From positions 1 to 38,382 of the forward strand of contig CAZCWX010000074.1 of assembly GCA_964502465.1 (NCBI GenBank): a DNA stretch of 38,382 bases, written 5' to 3'. The notes under the pieces were generated by a model. That model was not told the origin of the DNA. It made no database searches and was given only the letters and a program-made list of their open reading frames with translations. Both the position numbers and the translations under genes were made by a program. Numbering within the stretch: position 1 is the first letter of the stretch; every line of letters starts with the position of its first letter. This DNA comes from CAZCWX01 sp964502465 (GTDB taxonomy: Bacteria; Desulfobacterota; Binatia; Bin18). Below are positions 15,585-25,033 of the stretch, one piece after another.

Positions 15585-16772
15585 ATGACAAACCAAGACG
15601 TTATTGACCTGAACAGCAAATATCTCTGTGCCACTTACGCACGCTTTCCTGTCGCTTTTCTCCGTGGTCAAGGCTGTCGTTTGTGGGACGCTGACGGCAA
15701 ACCCTATCTTGACTTTTTTTCGAGTCTGGCGGTCATGAACTTAGGGCAGTGCCACCCAGCCGTTGTCAAAGCGGTTCAAGAACAGGTAGCGACGCTGACA
15801 CATATCTCGAACCTGCATCATACTCTCCCTCAGGCACGTCTGGCTGAGTTGTTGTGCATAAACTCGTTTGCGGACAAAGTATTCCTTTGTAACAGTGGTG
15901 CCGAAGCCAACGAAGCGGCAATCAAGCTGGCCCGCAAATTTGGTGGGGATAAACGTGACGGCAGATATGAGATTCTGACCACCCTTGGATCTTTTCATGG
16001 TCGCACGATAGCAACGGTTTCGGCGACAGGCCAGGAAAAGGTGCGCCAGGGCTTCTCTCCATTACTCGAAGGGTTCCGTTACGTGCCCTTCGATGATCTT
16101 GAAGCGACCGCAGCTGCGATTTCGGATCGGACCATTGCCATCCTCGTTGAACCGATTCAGGGTGAGGGTGGGGTGAATGTGCCACAAGCTGGTTACCTCA
16201 AAGGCTTACGTGACCTGTGCGATCGCAATGGCCTGTTGTTGATCCTTGATGAAATTCAAGTCGGTATGGGTCGTACCGGGAAACTCTTCGCCTATGAGCA
16301 TGAAGGAATCACCCCAGACATTATGACGCTGGCCAAAGCATTGGGGGGAGGAGTACCGATCGGTGCGATGCTGGCTCGCGGCGAGATTGCTGAGAGTTTG
16401 AGCCTTGGTAGTCACGGCTCAACCTTTGGGGGGAATGCGATCGCCTGTGCTGCCGGCACCGCAGTGATGAACACCTTGTTGCACGATGGTGTCCTAGAAA
16501 ACTGTCGGGTGATGGGCGAATACTTCCTGAGCCGGCTCAACGCACTCAAACAGCAGTTTTCCTTCATCAAGATAGTGCGCGGTAAGGGCTTGATTCTTGG
16601 AGCGGAACTCGACCGCGAAGGGGCGGCCATTACTGATGCCTGCCTGAAAGAAGGGCTCTTAATCAACTGCACCGCTGGCAAAGTCCTCCGCTTTATTCCG
16701 CCACTGATTGTGACAAAAACCGAGATTGATGAAGGATTCAGTATTTTGGAAAAGGTATTGGCGCAACAATGA
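15585..16772 (+). CDS. argD: acetylornithine aminotransferase
   Basis: The product is 395 residues of the class III PLP aminotransferases. It shows NSGAEANEAAIKLARK, GSFHGRT, EPIQGEGGVNVP, LDEIQVGMGRTG and the PLP lysine K251 in TLAKALGGGVPIGAM, followed by HGSTFGGNAIACAA. It transfers an amino group from glutamate to N-acetylglutamate semialdehyde in arginine synthesis and may also serve the DAP pathway (succinyl-DAP). ATG 15585 is preferred; an upstream in-frame TTG overlaps the recombinase remnant's stop. The stop overlaps the argF start by four bases (ATGA), showing translational coupling. Confidence 0.96.
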   Translation: MTNQDVIDLNSKYLCATYARFPVAFLRGQGCRLWDADGKPYLDFFSSLAVMNLGQCHPAVVKAVQEQVATLTHISNLHHTLPQARLAELLCINSFADKVFLCNSGAEANEAAIKLARKFGGDKRDGRYEILTTLGSFHGRTIATVSATGQEKVRQGFSPLLEGFRYVPFDDLEATAAAISDRTIAILVEPIQGEGGVNVPQAGYLKGLRDLCDRNGLLLILDEIQVGMGRTGKLFAYEHEGITPDIMTLAKALGGGVPIGAMLARGEIAESLSLGSHGSTFGGNAIACAAGTAVMNTLLHDGVLENCRVMGEYFLSRLNALKQQFSFIKIVRGKGLILGAELDREGAAITDACLKEGLLINCTAGKVLRFIPPLIVTKTEIDEGFSILEKVLAQQ

Positions 16773-17728
16773 AGCGTGACCTCATTAGTATCGCCGATCT
16801 CACCCGAGGGCAGATCGAAAACCTCTTTGCGTTGGCGAGCCGACTAAAGGCAGATCGGCGGGATGGCTGGCCGCATCCGTTCTTGGCTGGCAAAACCTTG
16901 GCCATGATCTTTGAGAAACCAAGCTTGCGGACTCGTGTGACTTTTGAAGCTGGAATGGTCCAGCTTGGTGGCTATGCTGTCTACCTCTCTCCGCCCGATA
17001 TTGGCCTGGGCTCACGGGAATCTGCAGCGGATGTGGCCTGTAACCTGTCGCGCTGGGTAGATCTCATTATGGTGCGGACCTTTTCCCACACGGTCGTCCT
17101 CGAACTTGCCCAATATGCAACGATTCCAGTGATTAATGGGCTTTCGGACTTGCTCCATCCTTGCCAAGTGCTTGCTGACTGTTTTACGCTCATTGAGCAG
17201 CGGAATCGGCTTGATGGCCTTAAGGTCGCCTTTGTGGGTGACGGCAACAATGTGGTGAATTCGTGGCTGAATGCTGCCAGTAAGCTGCCCATCTCCTTTG
17301 CCCTGGCCTGTCCGCCGGGGTACGAAGCCGATGCCAAGATACTTGCCTCTGCTCGTCAGAACGGCGCGCAAATCATAGTCACTCATTCGGTTGAAGAGGC
17401 AGTACGTGGAGCCGATGCTGTCTATACTGATGTGTGGACCAGTATGGGCCAGGAAAACGAAAAAGCCTTACGACGCGAAGCGTTCCAGTCATATCAAGTC
17501 AACGCGGCAGTGATGGCCTTGGCCAAGCCGGATGCGCTCGTCATGCACTGTCTACCGGCTCATCGCGGCGAGGAGATTACTTCGGACGTCTTGGACGGAC
17601 CACAGTCGATTGTTCTTGAACAGGCAGAGAACCGGTTACATATCCAGAAGGCCATCATGGTATGGCTTCTGCGGCAACGCAGGCAGAGCGATAGTGTCCT
17701 ACCCGGGTCAGAGCCACCCCGTTCCTAG
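16769..17728 (+). CDS. argF: ornithine carbamoyltransferase
   Basis: The product is 319 residues. The carbamoyl-phosphate motif is S52-L-R-T-R56 (STRTR in E. coli), with H130-P-C-Q133 and the ornithine-loop H260-C-L-P263. It joins carbamoyl phosphate and ornithine to make citrulline in the cytoplasm, as a trimer. The gene overlaps argD by four bases and is followed by a 100-base gap before argG. That gap contains a small inverted repeat (ACGGAG and CTCCGT near 17748-17772) but no clear terminator. Confidence 0.96.
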   Translation: MKRDLISIADLTRGQIENLFALASRLKADRRDGWPHPFLAGKTLAMIFEKPSLRTRVTFEAGMVQLGGYAVYLSPPDIGLGSRESAADVACNLSRWVDLIMVRTFSHTVVLELAQYATIPVINGLSDLLHPCQVLADCFTLIEQRNRLDGLKVAFVGDGNNVVNSWLNAASKLPISFALACPPGYEADAKILASARQNGAQIIVTHSVEEAVRGADAVYTDVWTSMGQENEKALRREAFQSYQVNAAVMALAKPDALVMHCLPAHRGEEITSDVLDGPQSIVLEQAENRLHIQKAIMVWLLRQRRQSDSVLPGSEPPRS

Positions 17729-17828
17729 CTTATCAGTAACAATTTCACGGAGGTTAGAGAGCATCTCCGTTGTCTCATTTGCGCTCGCATGCTAGGGTAC
17801 TCGCACTTTTTTCAGGAAGCGTTTCACC

Positions 17829-19028
17829 GTGTCAGATGTGAAGACAGTTGTGCTTGCCTACAGCGGCGGGTTAGATACCTCGGTGATCCTCCGTTGGTTG
17901 ATTGATACCTACCATTGTGAAGTGATCGCCTTTTGCGCTGATCTGGGACAGGGGGAAGAATTGGCCCCGGTTGAGGAGAAAGCCAAAAAAGTCGGTGCCA
18001 GCAAAGTCTTCATCGAAGATCTGCGTGAGGAGTTCGTCCGCGACTTTGTTTTTCCCATGCTGCGCGCTAACGCGTTTTATGAGAGCGGGTATTTACTTGG
18101 CACTTCGATTGCGCGGCCGTTAATCGCCAAGCGACAGATCGAGATCGCTCGTCAGGAAGGCACAGATGCCGTCTCACACGGTGCCACAGGCAAGGGGAAT
18201 GACCAGGTGCGGTTCGAACTGACGTATTACGCTTTCGAGCCGCACATCCGCGTGATTGCCCCCTGGCGAGTGTGGGACATGCGCTCGCGCTCTGACCTGA
18301 TCGCCTACGCCGAAACCCACGGTATTCCCATTCCCGTGACGAAAGAAAAGCCCTACAGTACTGACCGGAATCTTTTGCACATTAGCTATGAGGGAGGGAT
18401 CCTTGAGGATCCCTGGCGAGAGCCCTATGACGATATGTTCGTCCTTTCCGTCGCTCCTGAGCAGGCTCCAGATCAGTCTGAGTACGTTGAAATTGCCTTT
18501 ACCGGTGGCAATCCGACTGCGGTGAATGGCGAGCCTCTTTCTCCTGCGACACTGCTCGCCAAGCTCAACGAATTAGGGGGGAAACATGGGATCGGTCGGC
18601 TCGATCTGGTCGAGAACCGCTACGTCGGTATGAAGTCTCGCGGGGTGTACGAGACCCCGGGTGGTACAATCTTGCATGCTGCCCACCGTGCCATTGAGAC
18701 CCTGACCCTCGATCGTGAGGTAATGCACCTGCGTGACTCCCTGATGCCGCGCTACGCTGAGATGATCTATTACGGCTACTGGTTTGCGCCTGAACGCGAG
18801 ATGCTGCAGGCAGCCATCGACGAAGCACAGAGAAACGTCACCGGGACCGTACGCCTCAAACTCTACAAAGGTAATGTGATCGTCGTTGGCCGCAAGTCTG
18901 AGCGTTCACTCTACAATCCTGAGGTGGCGACGTTTGAGGCTGGGGGAGAATATCGCCAGGCTGATGCTGAAGGGTTTATCCGTCTGAATGCGTTGCGGCT
19001 ACGGCTGCGGGCGCTGACACAAAAATAG
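17829..19028 (+). CDS. argG: argininosuccinate synthase
   Basis: The product is 399 residues, the compact type common in bacteria and archaea (E. coli ArgG is longer, 447). The ATP pyrophosphatase loop is Y11-SGGLDTS-18. GATGKGNDQVRFELTYYA and YSTDRNLLHISYEGG follow. It condenses citrulline and aspartate with ATP. The start is GTG with AGGAAG nine bases upstream. It belongs to the arginine block, between argF and argH. Confidence 0.97.
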   Translation: MSDVKTVVLAYSGGLDTSVILRWLIDTYHCEVIAFCADLGQGEELAPVEEKAKKVGASKVFIEDLREEFVRDFVFPMLRANAFYESGYLLGTSIARPLIAKRQIEIARQEGTDAVSHGATGKGNDQVRFELTYYAFEPHIRVIAPWRVWDMRSRSDLIAYAETHGIPIPVTKEKPYSTDRNLLHISYEGGILEDPWREPYDDMFVLSVAPEQAPDQSEYVEIAFTGGNPTAVNGEPLSPATLLAKLNELGGKHGIGRLDLVENRYVGMKSRGVYETPGGTILHAAHRAIETLTLDREVMHLRDSLMPRYAEMIYYGYWFAPEREMLQAAIDEAQRNVTGTVRLKLYKGNVIVVGRKSERSLYNPEVATFEAGGEYRQADAEGFIRLNALRLRLRALTQK

Positions 19029-19110
19029 CTGTCAGTCTCGGTGTGTCGCTATCAGCAAAACCTGGTCTTTTATTTGCCGATAGCTGACTACTACAATCGA
19101 CCTGTCTCTT

Positions 19111-20490
19111 ATGAATAGACAAGTGCGGAATAAAGCCTGGGCTGGACGATTTGCTGAAGCGTCTCACCCAGTCATGGAAGCGTTTACTTCTTCACTGGCC
19201 TTCGACAAACGCCTGGCACTGTATGATCTTCGCGGGAGCATAGCGCACTGCCGTATGCTGGTTAAGCAAAAGATCCTGACCCGTACTGAGGGCGAAAAAA
19301 TTCTCAAAGGCCTGGCAGGCGTACAATTGGAACTGGAGCGCAAACGTTTCTCTTTTTGGCCTTCAGACGAAGACATTCATATGGCGATTGAGCGGCGGTT
19401 AATCGAAAAGATCGGTCCTGTGGGCGGGAAGCTCCACACCGCACGCAGCCGAAACGATCAGGTTCTCCTCGATGTGCGTCTGTATCTCCGCGACGAGATT
19501 GCGACTATCCAACGATTGCTTAAGGCACTGCAAAAGCAACTTGCTCGTATCGCCAAACGCCACTGGAATACGGTGATGCCGGGATACACGCACCTCCAAC
19601 GTGCCCAGCCTGTACTCCTCGCGCATCACCTGCTCGCTTACTACGAGATGCTTGACCGTGACCATGAGCGCCTCCAGCAGTGTAGCGAACGGGTTAACGT
19701 CCTGCCACTTGGTGCAGGTGCATTGGCTGGGACGACCCTTCCGATCGATCGTCATTACGTTGCTCGTCTTTTGGGTTTTACACGGGTGAGCGAAAACAGC
19801 CTTGATACAGTGGCTGATCGAGATTTTCTCGTCGAGTTTCTTGCCGTCGGTGCGATTGTGAGTATGCACCTCAGTCGTCTGGCCGAGGAATTGGTGCTGT
19901 GGGCGAGCGGTGAGTTCGGATTCATTGAACTCGCCGACGCCTTTGCGACCGGCAGCTCGATGATGCCGCAGAAAAAGAATCCGGACGTGCCCGAGTTGAT
20001 CCGTGGGAAAACCGGTCGGGTATACGGGAATTTGGTCGCTCTACTGACGGTCCTCAAAGGGCTGCCTCTTTCCTATAACCGCGATCTGCAGGAAGATAAA
20101 GAGCCGTTGTTTGACACAGTGGACACGGTGAAAGAGGTGCTGGCCGTGTTGGCAGCGATGCTGCCAAGGATCACCTTTCGTAAAGATCGCTTACGCGAGG
20201 CTGCGTGTGGCGGTTTTCCGTTAGCCACAGATGTCGCTGACTATCTTGTTGAAAAAGGGCTACCCTTTCGTCAAGCGCACGAGGTCGTCGGTACGGTGGT
20301 CCGTTGGTGTCTGGAAAAAAACAAAGGGCTCGAACACCTCTCCCTGGAGGAATGGCAATCCTTCTCTCGATTATTTGCACAGGATCTACTCCCTCGGCTC
20401 ACCCTGGAGGCGGCGGTTGATCGTCGTTGTTCCTATGGCGGTACGGCACGGACAAATGTGCAGCGCCGTCTCCAGTCAATCGGAGTATAA
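19111..20490 (+). CDS. argH: argininosuccinate lyase
   Basis: The product is 459 residues (457 in E. coli). HTARSRNDQV and TVMPGYTHLQRAQP are present, and the superfamily signature GSSMMPQKKNPD covers residues 281-292, with the catalytic Ser in this loop. It splits argininosuccinate into arginine and fumarate, the last step. An 82-base spacer with degenerate heptamer sequence separates it from argG. The following lipoprotein gene starts four bases after its stop. Confidence 0.97.
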   Translation: MNRQVRNKAWAGRFAEASHPVMEAFTSSLAFDKRLALYDLRGSIAHCRMLVKQKILTRTEGEKILKGLAGVQLELERKRFSFWPSDEDIHMAIERRLIEKIGPVGGKLHTARSRNDQVLLDVRLYLRDEIATIQRLLKALQKQLARIAKRHWNTVMPGYTHLQRAQPVLLAHHLLAYYEMLDRDHERLQQCSERVNVLPLGAGALAGTTLPIDRHYVARLLGFTRVSENSLDTVADRDFLVEFLAVGAIVSMHLSRLAEELVLWASGEFGFIELADAFATGSSMMPQKKNPDVPELIRGKTGRVYGNLVALLTVLKGLPLSYNRDLQEDKEPLFDTVDTVKEVLAVLAAMLPRITFRKDRLREAACGGFPLATDVADYLVEKGLPFRQAHEVVGTVVRWCLEKNKGLEHLSLEEWQSFSRLFAQDLLPRLTLEAAVDRRCSYGGTARTNVQRRLQSIGV

Positions 20491-20494
20491 ACCT

Positions 20495-20989
20495 ATGAAG
20501 GGGCTAGAGATTGGAGGCTGGAGGCTCGATACCAAGGGCATATACGGCCTGATGCTCTCTTGTGTTGCGATTGTGGTGGCGCTCTTTTTTCTACCTGCCT
20601 GTGGACGCAAAACCCCGGTGCGTCCGCCTGAGCTTGTCGCGCCGGAGCCAATTAGAAGCCTCGCTCTGGAAGTGGAACGCACAGGAATCAAACTCCTCTG
20701 GGAGCGGCCGCAGCGCTATGTCGATGGTAGTGACATGGATGATCTTGGCGGTTTTGTCGTTCTGCGCGCGATCAGAAACGGCCAGGGTGTGGGAGAATCC
20801 TTCTCGCAGATCGCTGTAGTGCCGGTAGAAGATCGGGACCGCTTTCGCAAGGCCAGGCGATTCAGCTATACCGATGAACAGATCACGGATGGCATCCTGT
20901 ACCGATACCGGGTACAAGCCTTTACACTTGATGGCTATTATAGTAGCCCCTCAAACACTGTTGAGCTGGTTTGGAAGGGAGAACCGTAA
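20495..20989 (+). CDS. lipoprotein with LptM-like N-terminus and fibronectin III-like domain
   Basis: The product is 164 residues. A membrane segment ends in a lipobox FFLPAC, and the mature protein begins CGRKTPVRPPE. That resembles the CGxKGPL start of LptM (YifL), a lipoprotein that helps the LPS translocon mature and that sits next to dapF in E. coli. Residues 60-160 form a fibronectin III-like beta domain (KLLWERPQRY... FSYTDEQITDGILYRYRVQAF), which LptM lacks. It lies between argH and lysA, four and three bases from each, and similar lipoproteins occupy that place in other deltaproteobacteria as I recall. Function in the envelope is inference. Confidence 0.75.
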   Translation: MKGLEIGGWRLDTKGIYGLMLSCVAIVVALFFLPACGRKTPVRPPELVAPEPIRSLALEVERTGIKLLWERPQRYVDGSDMDDLGGFVVLRAIRNGQGVGESFSQIAVVPVEDRDRFRKARRFSYTDEQITDGILYRYRVQAFTLDGYYSSPSNTVELVWKGEP

Positions 20990-20992
20990 TCC

Positions 20993-22285
20993 ATGCATCA
21001 CTTTCAGTACCGCCACGGCGAACTCTATGCTGAGGACGTACCGGTTGCACGTATCGTCGAACAGGTTGGTACCCCAACTTATCTCTACAGCCTGGCGACC
21101 CTACGCCGACACTACCGTGTTTTTGCTGAAGCCTTCGCCCATGTGAAGCATCTGGTCTGCTTCTCGATCAAAGCGAATGCGAACCTGGCGGTTCTGCGCA
21201 CCTTTGCGCGTGAAGGCAGTGGTTTCGACGTGGTCTCGGGTGGAGAACTCTTCCGTGCGTTAAAGGTAGGCGCTGATCCGCGTAAGATTGTGTTTTCCGG
21301 CGTGGGGAAGACCCGTGAGGAGATCGCGTATGCGTTGGCGCAAGACATTCTCATGTTTAATGTCGAGTCTGAACAGGAACTCGATGCTATTAACGCGGTA
21401 GCTGGAAGGCTGGGCAAGAAGGCTCCAGTCAGCCTGCGTGTCAACCCAGATGTCGATCCGAAGACTCATCCGTATATTTCCACTGGCATGAAGAAGAGCA
21501 AATTTGGCATCGACATCAAGCGTTCGCTCGACGAGTACGAGCGTGCCCGTGCCCTTCCCCACATCAACGTCATTGGTGTGGACTGCCACATTGGTTCGCA
21601 GCTTACCTCAACCTCTCCGTTCGTTGATGCGCTCGCCCGTGTGAAGGAGTTGATCCTCCGTCTGTATGAGCGGGGCTTTCCGATCAACTATCTCGACCTC
21701 GGTGGTGGTCTGGGAATCACCTACAACGATGAAAATCCTCCAGAACCGAAAGAATATGCCGGTTCGTTAATCGAAATGATGGGAGCCTTAGCGACACCAA
21801 ATTCAGGTACGAGAGCACCGTACTCTGACCTCACGCTCGTCCTTGAGCCTGGTCGGGTGATTGTCGGAAATGCGGGGATCCTCGTCACGCGCGTATTGTA
21901 CCTCAAGAATAATGGCGAGAAAAACTTCGTTGTGATAGACGGAGGCATGAACGACCTAATTCGTCCAGCTTTATATGGTTCGTATCAGGGGATTCAGCCA
22001 GTCAGACAGACAACGGAAAAGACTGTTGTTGCGGATGTCGTTGGTCCTGTCTGTGAAAGTGGCGACTTCTTTGCCAAGGATCGTGAGGTCACCGCGTTTG
22101 CCCCTGGAGACCTGATGGCAGTGATGAGCGCTGGTGCCTATGGTTTTGTGATGTCCTCGAACTACAATACCCGCCCGCGCCCGGCTGAAGTATTAGTTGA
22201 CGGCTGTCACTTCTTCGTGGTACGCGAGCGAGAGACCCTGGACGATTTGATCCGTGGAGAACAGATTCCATCAGGGTTGCAATAA
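20993..22285 (+). CDS. lysA: diaminopimelate decarboxylase
   Basis: The product is 430 residues of the fold III PLP decarboxylases. The PLP lysine is K60 in FSIKANAN. GFDVVSGGE, VDCHIGSQL, LDLGGGLGI and the C-terminal GPVCESGDFFAKD with its catalytic Cys are all visible. It converts meso-DAP to lysine, the final step. The ATG follows the lipoprotein stop by three bases. After its stop come heptamer repeats and then dapF. Confidence 0.97.
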   Translation: MHHFQYRHGELYAEDVPVARIVEQVGTPTYLYSLATLRRHYRVFAEAFAHVKHLVCFSIKANANLAVLRTFAREGSGFDVVSGGELFRALKVGADPRKIVFSGVGKTREEIAYALAQDILMFNVESEQELDAINAVAGRLGKKAPVSLRVNPDVDPKTHPYISTGMKKSKFGIDIKRSLDEYERARALPHINVIGVDCHIGSQLTSTSPFVDALARVKELILRLYERGFPINYLDLGGGLGITYNDENPPEPKEYAGSLIEMMGALATPNSGTRAPYSDLTLVLEPGRVIVGNAGILVTRVLYLKNNGEKNFVVIDGGMNDLIRPALYGSYQGIQPVRQTTEKTVVADVVGPVCESGDFFAKDREVTAFAPGDLMAVMSAGAYGFVMSSNYNTRPRPAEVLVDGCHFFVVRERETLDDLIRGEQIPSGLQ

Positions 22286-22287
22286 AC

Positions 22288-22329
22288 GCATACAACGTAA
22301 AACGTAAAATGTAAGATGTAAGATGAGGG
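22288..22329 (+). repeat. heptanucleotide repeats between lysA and dapF
   Basis: Units in strict 7-base steps: GCATACA, ACGTAAA, ACGTAAA, ATGTAAG, ATGTAAG, ATGAGGG (22288-22329). They fill most of the 80-base spacer and look like the short tandem heptamers known from some cyanobacteria and other bacteria. Confidence 0.75.
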
Positions 22330-22365
22330 CTGTTGAATACTGCTGACGTTTTCTCAGGTGTTCGC

Positions 22366-23202
22366 ATGAAACTTCCATTCACCAAGATGCACGGGATCAG
22401 CAACGATTATATCTACGTCAATGCCTTCACGACTTCTGTCCCTGACCCGGCTGCGCTGGCCCGGAAAGTCAGTGACCGCCGTACCGGCATTGGTGGGGAT
22501 GGGCTGATCCTTATTTGCCCTTCTGATTCTGCTCACGTACGCATGGAAATGTATAATGCCGATGGCAGTCGCGGTGAGATGTGCGGCAACGGGATTCGTT
22601 GTGTGGGGAAATTTGTGTACGATCACGGCCTCACGCGTGCGAATCCGCTGCAAGTGGACACGGATGCTGGCCTGAAAACCCTTTTCCTGGAGGTAAAAGA
22701 CGATCGAGTCTCCCGTGTGACGGTCGACATGGGAGAGCCAATCCTGGACGCTCCTCGTATCCCTGTGGCCGCAACCGGGCAGGTGATCAATTTTCCTCTT
22801 GAGATAGACGGACAATCGTACCGGGTAACCTGTGTGTCGATGGGAAACCCCCACTGTGTAGTCTTTGTGGATGCAGTGAAACCCTTGGAGTTAGAGAAAA
22901 TCGGCCCGAGGTTCGAACACCACCCCTTTTTCCCGAGACGAGTGAATACTGAATTCATTCAGGTCATCAGCCCATCTGAATTGAACATGCGAGTGTGGGA
23001 GCGGGGTTCTGGGGAGACCTGGGCTTGTGGCACCGGAGCCTGTGCAGCGGCGGTCGCGGCTGTATTGAATAACAAGGGAGATCGCCGCGTCATTGTACAT
23101 TTGCGCGGCGGAGACTTGGAGATCGAATGGCGGGCTGAAGATCATCACGTGTACATGACTGGCCCGGCAGAAGAAGTCTTCGAAGGGGCGATCGAAGTGT
23201 AA
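22366..23202 (+). CDS. dapF: diaminopimelate epimerase
   Basis: The product is 278 residues. The two catalytic cysteines are visible: C73 in GEMCGNGIRC and C221 in GETWACGTGAC. It interconverts LL- and meso-diaminopimelate without a cofactor. The start MKLPFTKMHGISNDY matches the family; an in-frame TTG at 22333 would add 11 residues with no ribosome site. It sits between lysA and dapA in the lysine part of the block. Confidence 0.97.
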   Translation: MKLPFTKMHGISNDYIYVNAFTTSVPDPAALARKVSDRRTGIGGDGLILICPSDSAHVRMEMYNADGSRGEMCGNGIRCVGKFVYDHGLTRANPLQVDTDAGLKTLFLEVKDDRVSRVTVDMGEPILDAPRIPVAATGQVINFPLEIDGQSYRVTCVSMGNPHCVVFVDAVKPLELEKIGPRFEHHPFFPRRVNTEFIQVISPSELNMRVWERGSGETWACGTGACAAAVAAVLNNKGDRRVIVHLRGGDLEIEWRAEDHHVYMTGPAEEVFEGAIEV

Positions 23203-23212
23203 AAACGCTCAA

Positions 23213-23233
23213 ACATAAAGCGTGAAACGTGAA
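23213..23233 (+). repeat. heptanucleotide repeats between dapF and dapA
   Basis: Three successive 7-mers, ACATAAA, GCGTGAA and ACGTGAA, occupy the start of the spacer. Their base pattern is close to the run before dapF. Confidence 0.5.
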
Positions 23234-23306
23234 AGGATTCAGGCAGAGTAAATCACGTATCATGTCTCGCTCGACACTCTCAGTCGTTGTACTGACCGGA
23301 GGTGTT

Positions 23307-24185
23307 ATGTTTTCAGGTTCACTGGTCGCACTTATTACCCCATTTAAGAATGGAAAAGTCGATGAGAAGCGGCTTATCGATCTCATCGAGTGGCACCTCC
23401 GCAGCGGTACGCATGGCATTGTGCCCTGCGGGACAACTGGTGAATCGGCAACGCTCTCGCATGAGGAGCACACGCAAGTCGTCAAACTGGTTGTAGAGGT
23501 GGTGAAGAGGCGTGTCCCGGTCGTTGCGGGTACCGGTTCGAACTCTACGGCTGAGGCGATTCGACTCACCCGTGAGGCGCAGGAGGTTGGAGCGGATGGC
23601 GCATTGATGATCTCGCCATATTACAATCGGCCCACGCAAGAGGGGATCTATCAGCATTATAAGGCGGTTGCCCAGGCTGTGCCGGGGTTCCCCATCGTCT
23701 TCTACAATATCCCTGGTCGTACCGGCTCGAATATCGAACCGAGCACTATGGGACGCTTAGCAGAGATCGAGAACATTGTTGGTGTGAAAGAGGCCGCTGG
23801 GTCGATCGACCAGGTACTGAACATCATTTCCCTATGTGGCGACAAGCTTGCAATCCTCTCCGGCGAAGATTCGCTGACGTTTTCGATGATGTCCCTTGGT
23901 GGCAAAGGGGTGATTAGCACAGCGGCGAATGTGGTCCCGCGGGAAATGGCTGATTTGGCTAATGCCTGTCTGTCGAGGCAGTGGGAAAAGGCTGCACAAC
24001 TCCAAATCAAGCTCCTGCCCCTCATCCGGGTACTCTTCATCGAAACCAATCCCATTCCTGCAAAAACGGCTTTGTCACTGATGGGTCGGTGTGAACTAGA
24101 ACTGCGGTTGCCGCTTGTGCCGATGGCTGAGACAAACCTGACAAAACTGCAGGCTGTGCTCAAGGAAAGTGGGGTTCTTCGTTGA
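23307..24185 (+). CDS. dapA: 4-hydroxy-tetrahydrodipicolinate synthase
   Basis: The product is 292 residues, identical in length to E. coli DapA. The catalytic residues fall at the same positions: T43-T44 in CGTTGES, Y133 in IVFYNIPGRTG, R138, and the Schiff-base lysine K161 in GVKEAAGS. It condenses pyruvate with aspartate semialdehyde. ATG 23307 follows GGAGG closely, which decides the start over upstream in-frame codons. Confidence 0.97.
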   Translation: MFSGSLVALITPFKNGKVDEKRLIDLIEWHLRSGTHGIVPCGTTGESATLSHEEHTQVVKLVVEVVKRRVPVVAGTGSNSTAEAIRLTREAQEVGADGALMISPYYNRPTQEGIYQHYKAVAQAVPGFPIVFYNIPGRTGSNIEPSTMGRLAEIENIVGVKEAAGSIDQVLNIISLCGDKLAILSGEDSLTFSMMSLGGKGVISTAANVVPREMADLANACLSRQWEKAAQLQIKLLPLIRVLFIETNPIPAKTALSLMGRCELELRLPLVPMAETNLTKLQAVLKESGVLR

Positions 24186-24215
24186 GTGATGACTGCAAGA
24201 ATAAGGAGCCAGGGT

Positions 24216-25019
24216 ATGTCGATCAATACCATTGTTTGCGGCGCAGCTGGTCGGATGGGAAAACTGCTCATCAGTCTTGTACAAGAACATCCAGAAACCC
24301 GGTTGGTTGGAGCGGTTGAGGCAGAGAGACATCCAGCTATCGGGAAAGATGCTGGCGAGGTTGCTGGGATCGGGGCGGTTGGAGTCAAGATGACGGCTGA
24401 CTACGCTGCAGTCGCCACACCAGATACTGTGACGCTTGACTTTACTATTGCTGAAGCTGCTCTAGAACATCTTCGCACCGCTGTAGCGAAGGGAGCAGCG
24501 ATTGTGATTGGCACGACCGGTTTTTCTACCGAGCAGCGTGCAGAAGCGGAACGGATTGCTCCTCAAACGCGTTCGTTGATTGCCCCGAACATGAGTGTTG
24601 GGGTCAACGTCCTGATGAAGGTAGTTGCCGATGTGGCACATATTCTTCAGGATAGTTTTGACCCAGAAATTGTCGAAATTCACCATCGTTTCAAGGTCGA
24701 CGCGCCGAGTGGTACGGCGCTTGCCTTAGGCCGGGCAATTGCGACTGCTCAAGGAAGAGATTTTGATCGGCAAGCTACTTTGGCTCGCCAGGGGATGACC
24801 GGCCAGCGCAAAAACGATGAAATCGGCATTATGGCTTTGCGTGGTGGTGATGTGGTTGGAGATCACACTGTTATCTTTGCAGGCTTCGCCGAACGGCTGG
24901 AATTAATCCACCGTGCCCAAAGCCGTGAATGCTTGGCCCGCGGTGCTCTAAGGGCAGCATTGTGGCTGCCCCATCAGTCACCTGGGCTCTACTCCATGAA
25001 GGACGTGTTAGGGTTGTAA
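24216..25019 (+). CDS. dapB: 4-hydroxy-tetrahydrodipicolinate reductase
   Basis: The product is 267 residues. The nucleotide loop is G9-A-A-G12-R-M-G15, the catalytic motif EIHHRFKVDAPSGTA carries H156, H157 and K160, and the IGTTGF loop is present. It reduces the DapA product with NAD(P)H. AAGGAG lies seven bases before ATG 24216. It is the last gene of the arg-lys block; dapL or dapD/E are not seen. Confidence 0.97.
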   Translation: MSINTIVCGAAGRMGKLLISLVQEHPETRLVGAVEAERHPAIGKDAGEVAGIGAVGVKMTADYAAVATPDTVTLDFTIAEAALEHLRTAVAKGAAIVIGTTGFSTEQRAEAERIAPQTRSLIAPNMSVGVNVLMKVVADVAHILQDSFDPEIVEIHHRFKVDAPSGTALALGRAIATAQGRDFDRQATLARQGMTGQRKNDEIGIMALRGGDVVGDHTVIFAGFAERLELIHRAQSRECLARGALRAALWLPHQSPGLYSMKDVLGL

Positions 25020-25033
25020 AACCCAGGCCCGAC

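Noticed and set aside
17771..17777. TGTCTCA heptamer before argG
   Set aside because: A single isolated copy with no partner half-site and no sigma54 promoter; likely chance.
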